Below, piece after piece: positions 59,085 to 64,000 of a stretch of 64,000 nucleotides of DNA. Location of the stretch: contig CAWAPE010000003.1 of the NCBI GenBank assembly GCA_963783855.1, forward strand, positions 62,001 to 126,000. Direction: 5' to 3'. The notes under the pieces were generated by a model, which worked only from the letters and a program-made list of their open reading frames with translations, ran no database searches and was not told the DNA's origin. Numbering within the stretch: the stretch's first letter is position 1; each line of letters starts with the position of its first letter. This stretch comes from JAKAGZ01 sp963783855 (lineage in GTDB: Bacteria > Bacteroidota > Ignavibacteria > Ignavibacteriales > Ignavibacteriaceae). A program made the position numbers and the translations under genes.

Positions 59085-59693
59085 TTGAATAAACAAATTA
59101 AATATTATAAAAGCATTCCAATCTATCTCGGGTTAATTCTATTATTGCTTGAGTCTGCTTCAGTTGCTCAGACAAAAACAAACCTGGAAGTTTTGAACCA
59201 ATTAGTTGACTCTTCTGTAGTAAAAATTAATGATAATATTTTATCGACGGAAAAAACTATCTTATTAAATTATAATACCAGTGATGCCTTTTCTGTATTT
59301 CGAAACCAGGTAGTACTGGACTTTGCAAGACTTGGAAAAACAATATCAAATTCATCGGCTAATATTATTGAGTATAGTATTGAAGATGCCAGTGTACATT
59401 ATGGAGATATGTTCAAGGAAGGGATATTTGGAAGTTATTATGTCACCAGGACTGTAAACCTGAAAGGAAATTATTCGATTGAAAGCAGTAATTCAGTCCC
59501 CGGGAAATTTAATCTGGCTGTTATAGATTCTGTGGCTGTAGATGATATTACCTCACTGCAAAATCCGGCTTACCCCTTTACTCAGGATGAATTGCCGACA
59601 GAGCCTTTTTTTTCGAGTCTGTTTGAACCTGTAATTGCTATTGGTAGCGCCGCACTGGCAGTTATTTTATTTTTTACTGTCAGAAGCAAATAA
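59085..59693 (+). CDS. Hypothetical exported membrane-anchored protein
   Basis: 202 residues from a TTG start. A signal peptide (to ASVAQ near residue 28) is followed by a beta-rich domain and a C-terminal membrane helix (VIAIGSAALAVILFFTV) with a short basic tail (RSK), so it is anchored at its C-terminus in the inner membrane with the domain in the periplasm. No family recognised. It lies 35 bp after htpX and may be co-transcribed. Confidence 0.62.
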   Translation: MNKQIKYYKSIPIYLGLILLLLESASVAQTKTNLEVLNQLVDSSVVKINDNILSTEKTILLNYNTSDAFSVFRNQVVLDFARLGKTISNSSANIIEYSIEDASVHYGDMFKEGIFGSYYVTRTVNLKGNYSIESSNSVPGKFNLAVIDSVAVDDITSLQNPAYPFTQDELPTEPFFSSLFEPVIAIGSAALAVILFFTVRSK

Positions 59694-59827
59694 AGGGAGC
59701 GTGGGTTTTGTGATATTTTGAACCTGCGCCAATAAAATTCACTAAATATGCTTTGATTATTACCTTTGAAGCCTGTGAGAATTTCGTTATAATTGTAACT
59801 TATATTTCAATAAATTAGCCTGAAAAA

Positions 59828-60586
59828 ATGAAAAAATTCCTATTTTTAATCTCTTTTTCCCTGCTTTTATGGGGATGCTCATCATCCGTTAACACAAGTA
59901 ATTATACAGCGCAACAGCGATTGGATTACGCATTAAAATTGTACCACGATGAAAGTTATCTTGACGCTGTTCAGGAATTTCAGGCAATTATTCTGCAATA
60001 TCCCGGAAACGCTGTTGTTGATGATGCACAATATTATCTCGCAGAAACACGCTACGAACGCAACGAATATATTCTTGCAGCATATGAATTCAGCAAACTG
60101 ATTAAGACAATGCCCGCAAGTGAGTTTGTACCTGTTTCACAGTATATGCTTGCTCAATGTTATTTCGAATTGTCACCGGATTACAGACTGGACCAGCAGT
60201 ATACAAAGAAAGCGATTTCGGAATTCCAGGCATTTATAGATTTCTTTCCAACAAACGATAAAGTTAAAGATGCCGAAAAAAAAATTGTTGAATTAAATGA
60301 CAAACTTGCACACAAAGAATTTAACACCGCAGAGCTTTATGAAACCATGGATTTCAATCAGGCGGCATTAATGTACTATACTAATGTAGTGGAAGATTAT
60401 CACGACACTAAATATGCTGCAATGGCTCAGTATAATAAAATTAAACTTCTTATTGACCGGGATAAAAATTCAGAGGCTCTTGAAGAAATTGCAACATTTC
60501 TTGACCGCTATCCTGATGATCAGAACGTAAAAGAAATTGAAAATCTAAAAACAGAACTTCAATTAAATTTGTCCTCTAAAAATTAA
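59828..60586 (+). CDS. bamD: BamD-like outer-membrane assembly lipoprotein
   Basis: 252 residues. Lipobox LWGC near residue 17, then a series of TPR-like pairs: LYHDESYLDAVQEFQAIILQYPGN near residue 40, DDAQYYLAETRYERNEYILAAYEF, YTKKAISEFQAFIDFFPTN and YYTNVVEDYHDTKYAAMAQYNK. The BamD/YfiO family helps assemble beta-barrel proteins such as PorV into the outer membrane. It overlaps the next gene by 1 bp. Confidence 0.9.
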   Translation: MKKFLFLISFSLLLWGCSSSVNTSNYTAQQRLDYALKLYHDESYLDAVQEFQAIILQYPGNAVVDDAQYYLAETRYERNEYILAAYEFSKLIKTMPASEFVPVSQYMLAQCYFELSPDYRLDQQYTKKAISEFQAFIDFFPTNDKVKDAEKKIVELNDKLAHKEFNTAELYETMDFNQAALMYYTNVVEDYHDTKYAAMAQYNKIKLLIDRDKNSEALEEIATFLDRYPDDQNVKEIENLKTELQLNLSSKN

Positions 60587-61062
60587 TGGCACAAGCTAAA
60601 AAAATAAGCGAATCGCAAATTACGATGACCGAACTGGTTTTGCCTAACCATACAAACCAATTAGGCAAAATGCTTGGCGGGCAGCTTATGTTATGGATTG
60701 ACGTTTGTGCCGCACTTTGTGCATCAAAGCATAACAACAGCGTTTGTGTTACCGCTTCTGTTGACAGGATTGATTTCATCCATTCTATTAATCTTGGAGA
60801 TGCTGTGACTTTAACAGCGTCTATCAACAGGGTATTCAGCACCTCTATGGAGGTGGGGGTAAAGGTTTTTGCAGAAACATTTAGAGAAGGAATAAAAATA
60901 CATACAAATACTGCTTACCTTACTTTTGTAAATGTAGATAAAGACGGAAATCCAGTTAAAGCAATTCAAGCAATTCCGGAAACATCGGAAGAAAAGAGAC
61001 GATATGAAGAAGCCTTGCAGAGGAGAGATAACAGGCTTAAAAACAGGGCTACAAAAAGTTAG
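60586..61062 (+). CDS. Acyl-CoA thioesterase, YciA-type hotdog
   Basis: 158 residues. Hotdog fold signature LVLPNHTNQLGKMLGGQLMLWIDVCAALCASKH, with the Asn-His and Asp residues of the YciA/BACH active-site region, then SVDRIDFIHSINLGDAVTLTASI and TNTAYLTFVNVDKDG. The C-terminal tail is basic and charged. It is translationally coupled to bamD (TAATGG), and its 3' end overlaps the next gene by 59 bp. Confidence 0.9.
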   Translation: MAQAKKISESQITMTELVLPNHTNQLGKMLGGQLMLWIDVCAALCASKHNNSVCVTASVDRIDFIHSINLGDAVTLTASINRVFSTSMEVGVKVFAETFREGIKIHTNTAYLTFVNVDKDGNPVKAIQAIPETSEEKRRYEEALQRRDNRLKNRATKS

Positions 61063-63163
61063 CTCATTTCTGCTGATCCTGTTCCTGTTCATTATAAACG
61101 AATCGTTTGCGCAAATTCCAATTAACGGGTTTTGTAAATTCAACAGCTTTAAAGTAGACTCTAATTTTACCTCGGTATTTTCCCTCAACTTTAACCATGA
61201 CTCACACACAGATCTAATCTTATTCAACCCTGAAAGAAAGCAACTCCTGGCACTGACAGGTGACAAAAGTGGAAGTATTAGCAAGCAGGAAAAATATTTT
61301 CTTCCAATAGAAATTTCAAAGATAATAGATATAACAGATTCTCAGAATAAAATAACCGGCTACGCCTTTACTTCGAGGAAAAACAGGGAGGTTGGTATTT
61401 ACGACTTTACTTCTACAGGAAGGCCCTTGCTTAGAAATGTTTATAAGTTTGATTCTTATCCCGAAAATATTTCCTATGCAAGTGTTGACGATAGAGGAGA
61501 TTACTGTTTTCTTATTTCCGGAAGTGCATTTAAGGGGCTTTCAATATTATATCTGAATAAGGATAAATTTAAAGAGGAAAAAATTACTGAAAAGGGTAGT
61601 TATTCCAATGCTCTTTTTGCTGATGTTAATAGCGACTTTTATCCTGATATAGTAGCCTTTAACCTGATCAATCGCTCTATTGATTTTTATTATAATAACG
61701 GATTGGGAGAATTTAATAAAACAAGAACTATAAAGATTAATGACCAGATAAACGCACTCCAGAGTTTTGATGTAAACCTTGACCAGTTTAATGATCTTAT
61801 TTATAGCTCAGGTAAAAATATAAATATATTTTATGGCGATTCCGTAGGCTCTTATGATCAGGAAATAAAGCTTGAAACCGATTTTTATCCGACTAAAATT
61901 ATTCCCGGTGATTTTAATCGTGATGGGAAAATTGATATTGCATATCTCAACAAAGATGAAGGACTGCTTTCAATATTATATGCAAAAGATGAAACTGAAT
62001 TTTATCCGGAAGTTATATACTATCACAAAGAACAGCTGTGCGATCTGATACCTTACTACAGCAGGTTTCTAAATGGAATTGCTTTGTTAAGCAGTGAAGG
62101 ATATCTTTATACAATCAGCAGAATACAATCGCTTACTGATGATATTAGCCTTTCGCTGGGAGCTGAGCCCGGGGCAATTTCATATTTTGATACGGATAAT
62201 AACGGGATAAATGATATCTGTTTTATTGATAATTTTAATAATTACCTGAAACTTGTAGTAAGAAATAATTCCGGTATTCCATGGACACTTTACAGAACAA
62301 GGTTATTCGAAAAGCAGAAAATGATTCTCGCAGATAATACGAATATAGGAATTAAAACCTTTTATTGTTATACACCCGGGAAGAAATTAATAGAAGTCAT
62401 TTCATATAATTTTAAAAATGGGAAAATTGAAAGAAATTCACTTTACACTCCGGGTAAAATATCAGACTTGAAAATTCTTCCTGTTACTGGATTTAATTCT
62501 AAAATTTATGTTTCCTATATGCAGAAAGAAGCTCTGGGACTAAGCGAATTTTTTATCAGGGACTCAAGATATGTTTCCAGGGATTTCCCGGATATAGCAT
62601 CAAATGTTCTGGCCTCTAACCTAACGGTAATAAATGGTCCGGAATTATTTTACTGGCAAAGAAATAATAACTCGCAGGTTCTGTTTAGATCGACGCTGGC
62701 TAATCATTTTAAAAATGCGATAAGGTATTATAGCCTGGGTATGAAGGACACAACTTTAATGAATTCATTTGCTGGAGATTTCTTTAATAATGAAAAAGCC
62801 ACATCAGTTAATTTCTTTGAAACTCAAAAATCGAATTTTGTAGTTCTGTCCAATGAAAATTCTCCTTCAGTTGTAGTGAACAAAGATTTAGCAGATCATT
62901 TTAGGATTAAAAATAAAAATCTGTTATTTTTTGGTGAACTAAAACCGGGTGGTTTGAAAAGGCTTTTTATTTATGTGCCCGATGAAAGTGCTCTCCACAG
63001 GATCGATTTTATTAAAAGGGGTAGAAAAATAGTGGTTACTAATATAGCCGTGGGCAGTAATGTTCTGGACTATTTTATTAAGAATATGAATTATAGAAGT
63101 TATAGCTTTGTTTACACTGATTCTGTTGATAGATGCATTAAAATAAAACAATTAACTCAATGA
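61004..63163 (+). CDS. Secreted FG-GAP repeat protein
   Basis: 719 residues from ATG 61004, lying 59 bp inside the thioesterase gene. No other in-frame start lies before the signal peptide (VSSFLLILFLFIINESFAQ). Repeated FG-GAP-like blades with calcium-type motifs (NHDSHTDLILF, VNSDFYPDIVAF, VNLDQFNDLIYS, FNRDGKIDIAYL, TDNNGINDICFI) follow, giving at least one beta-propeller. It has no C-terminal T9SS domain. The 4-bp overlap with the following protease gene indicates one operon. Confidence 0.82.
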   Translation: MKKPCRGEITGLKTGLQKVSSFLLILFLFIINESFAQIPINGFCKFNSFKVDSNFTSVFSLNFNHDSHTDLILFNPERKQLLALTGDKSGSISKQEKYFLPIEISKIIDITDSQNKITGYAFTSRKNREVGIYDFTSTGRPLLRNVYKFDSYPENISYASVDDRGDYCFLISGSAFKGLSILYLNKDKFKEEKITEKGSYSNALFADVNSDFYPDIVAFNLINRSIDFYYNNGLGEFNKTRTIKINDQINALQSFDVNLDQFNDLIYSSGKNINIFYGDSVGSYDQEIKLETDFYPTKIIPGDFNRDGKIDIAYLNKDEGLLSILYAKDETEFYPEVIYYHKEQLCDLIPYYSRFLNGIALLSSEGYLYTISRIQSLTDDISLSLGAEPGAISYFDTDNNGINDICFIDNFNNYLKLVVRNNSGIPWTLYRTRLFEKQKMILADNTNIGIKTFYCYTPGKKLIEVISYNFKNGKIERNSLYTPGKISDLKILPVTGFNSKIYVSYMQKEALGLSEFFIRDSRYVSRDFPDIASNVLASNLTVINGPELFYWQRNNNSQVLFRSTLANHFKNAIRYYSLGMKDTTLMNSFAGDFFNNEKATSVNFFETQKSNFVVLSNENSPSVVVNKDLADHFRIKNKNLLFFGELKPGGLKRLFIYVPDESALHRIDFIKRGRKIVVTNIAVGSNVLDYFIKNMNYRSYSFVYTDSVDRCIKIKQLTQ

Positions 63164-64000
63164 AAAAAAACATACTTATAATATTTTTAATTTCGGCTAC
63201 TGCTATTTTTGCACAGGAATATTCCCGTTCCAGCCTTGATTCGTTATATAATACATACATCGGGTTAAGAGAGGGCAATACAGTAAATCAAACAACTGCA
63301 CAAGGCGGCCAAAATATGGTGCAGGAAGAACACGGGAAATGCGGTTTTGGACTTGTAAATATTATAAGAATGAATCTAAAACTTTTTTCTCCCGATCAAC
63401 AGGCAAAATTGCAAAAGATTCTTCAGCGCCCTGCAACTGATACAAGTATAGTTTCACCTAAAGGCTATTTCCGAATACACTTTTATAAACCCGGTGGTAG
63501 CAATCCTCCCCCTGCTTATGATGTTAACCAGTTTGCAATTGCTGCAGATTCAGCTTATGATTTTGAAGTCGGATATTTAGGATACCCGGCACCCCCCGGC
63601 GATGCGGCTATTGATGGAGAGAACAAGTATGACATCTACATAGACAATCTTGGTTCGCTTTACGGGCAAACAAATTTTGATACTGAAATTGTAAGCGGTA
63701 GCAATAGATATTATTCCTATATGGAAATTGATGATGATTTTGCCGGATTTTATACAACAGGAATCAATGCGGCAAAAGTTACTGTGGCCCACGAGTTTCA
63801 TCATGGGATTCAGATTGGTAATTATATTTACAGGGACACCGATATTTTCTTTTATGAATTAACCTCTACTGCAATGGAGACATTCGTTTATCCATCTATT
63901 CCTGATTATTTTCAGTATCTGCCCTCTTATTTCAGCCAATCATCCTTAGGATTTGCAGGACAGAGCGGGTATAATATGGCTATCTGGGATATTTACCTGA
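63160..64000 (+). CDS. Secreted HExxH metalloprotease, MXAN_6640-like (3' end cut by window)
   Basis: Read directly from the sequence: ATG 63160 overlaps the previous TGA by 4 bases (ATGA). The signal peptide ends at TAIFAQ. The zinc motif VAHEFHHGIQ lies near residue 208, preceded by GYFRIHFYKPGG and YDIYIDNLG, and followed by FYELTSTAMETFV, where the Glu could be the third ligand. This fits the MXAN_6640-type putative metalloproteases, commonly T9SS cargo. At least 280 residues are visible. The C-terminus and any sorting domain lie outside. Confidence 0.82.
   Translation, partial: MKKNILIIFLISATAIFAQEYSRSSLDSLYNTYIGLREGNTVNQTTAQGGQNMVQEEHGKCGFGLVNIIRMNLKLFSPDQQAKLQKILQRPATDTSIVSPKGYFRIHFYKPGGSNPPPAYDVNQFAIAADSAYDFEVGYLGYPAPPGDAAIDGENKYDIYIDNLGSLYGQTNFDTEIVSGSNRYYSYMEIDDDFAGFYTTGINAAKVTVAHEFHHGIQIGNYIYRDTDIFFYELTSTAMETFVYPSIPDYFQYLPSYFSQSSLGFAGQSGYNMAIWDIYL

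Overview
The window looks like AT-rich chromosomal DNA from a member of the Ignavibacteria / Bacteroidota-Chlorobi group, possibly from an unfinished assembly. The main evidence is secreted proteins ending in type IX secretion (T9SS) sorting domains with the YPNPFNPST signature (4787-6676, 20713-21834), two PorV/PorQ-type outer-membrane proteins, a TAnnTTTG-type promoter, and many FG-GAP, TPR and lipoprotein genes. Two genes look broken or odd in ways that could be real or sequencing error: an inositol-monophosphatase frame split at about 36420, and a glycyl-tRNA synthetase with no ATG/GTG/TTG start.

Layout. 1-6.7 kb: T9SS surface proteins around a PorV-like gene. 6.7-11.4 kb: an SGNH/TPR membrane protein divergent from a carbamoyltransferase - SxtJ-like - DUF5989 gene set, which probably modifies an exported glycan or metabolite. 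11.4-15.7 kb: two secreted GH13 alpha-glucan hydrolases in one operon. 16.2-17.6 kb: MltF-type lytic transglycosylase.

18.2-35.6 kb is the most unusual part. It is an accessory block bounded by an intact tRNA-Ser(UGA) gene at 35636-35722 and, 17.4 kb away, an imperfect direct repeat of that tRNA's 3' end (21 of 23 bases). It has two sigma-54 activators with Cys-rich PAS domains, a split-Soret-like dihaem protein carrying both a Tat-like signal and a T9SS sorting domain, and a DUF89 protein. It also has three NifX/ORP-fold metal-cluster proteins plus a stub of a fourth, an Mrp/NBP35 ATPase, an octahaem tetrathionate-reductase-family cytochrome and a CGGC protein. The rest are a cupin, a radical SAM enzyme, two peroxiredoxins, a pyruvoyl arginine decarboxylase, a thioesterase and a metal permease. 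I read it as a sigma-54-controlled anaerobic redox and metal-cluster island, reminiscent of the orange-protein (ORP) clusters of sulfate reducers but with a different gene set. Its tRNA-proximal end carries decayed 'mobile mystery protein' A/B genes whose promoter has three 16-bp operators exactly 33 bp apart. A GIY-YIG nuclease gene sits between the tRNA and a second, interrupted tRNA fragment.

36-47 kb is mostly housekeeping: membrane proteins, tryptophanase (tnaA), DUF4905, AMMECR1/Memo pair, DUF2520, glycyl-tRNA synthetase, TPR protein, PorQ. 47-58 kb is a run of mostly minus-strand genes (DinB, proline iminopeptidase-like lipoprotein, methyltransferase, FG-GAP lipoprotein, YitT, divergent subtilase, CoA-binding protein, NAD(P)-binding protein), with an amidase on the plus strand and about 95-bp palindromic elements between genes. 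58-64 kb: HtpX, a membrane protein, then BamD - thioesterase - FG-GAP protein - HExxH metalloprotease in a tightly packed operon that runs off the window.
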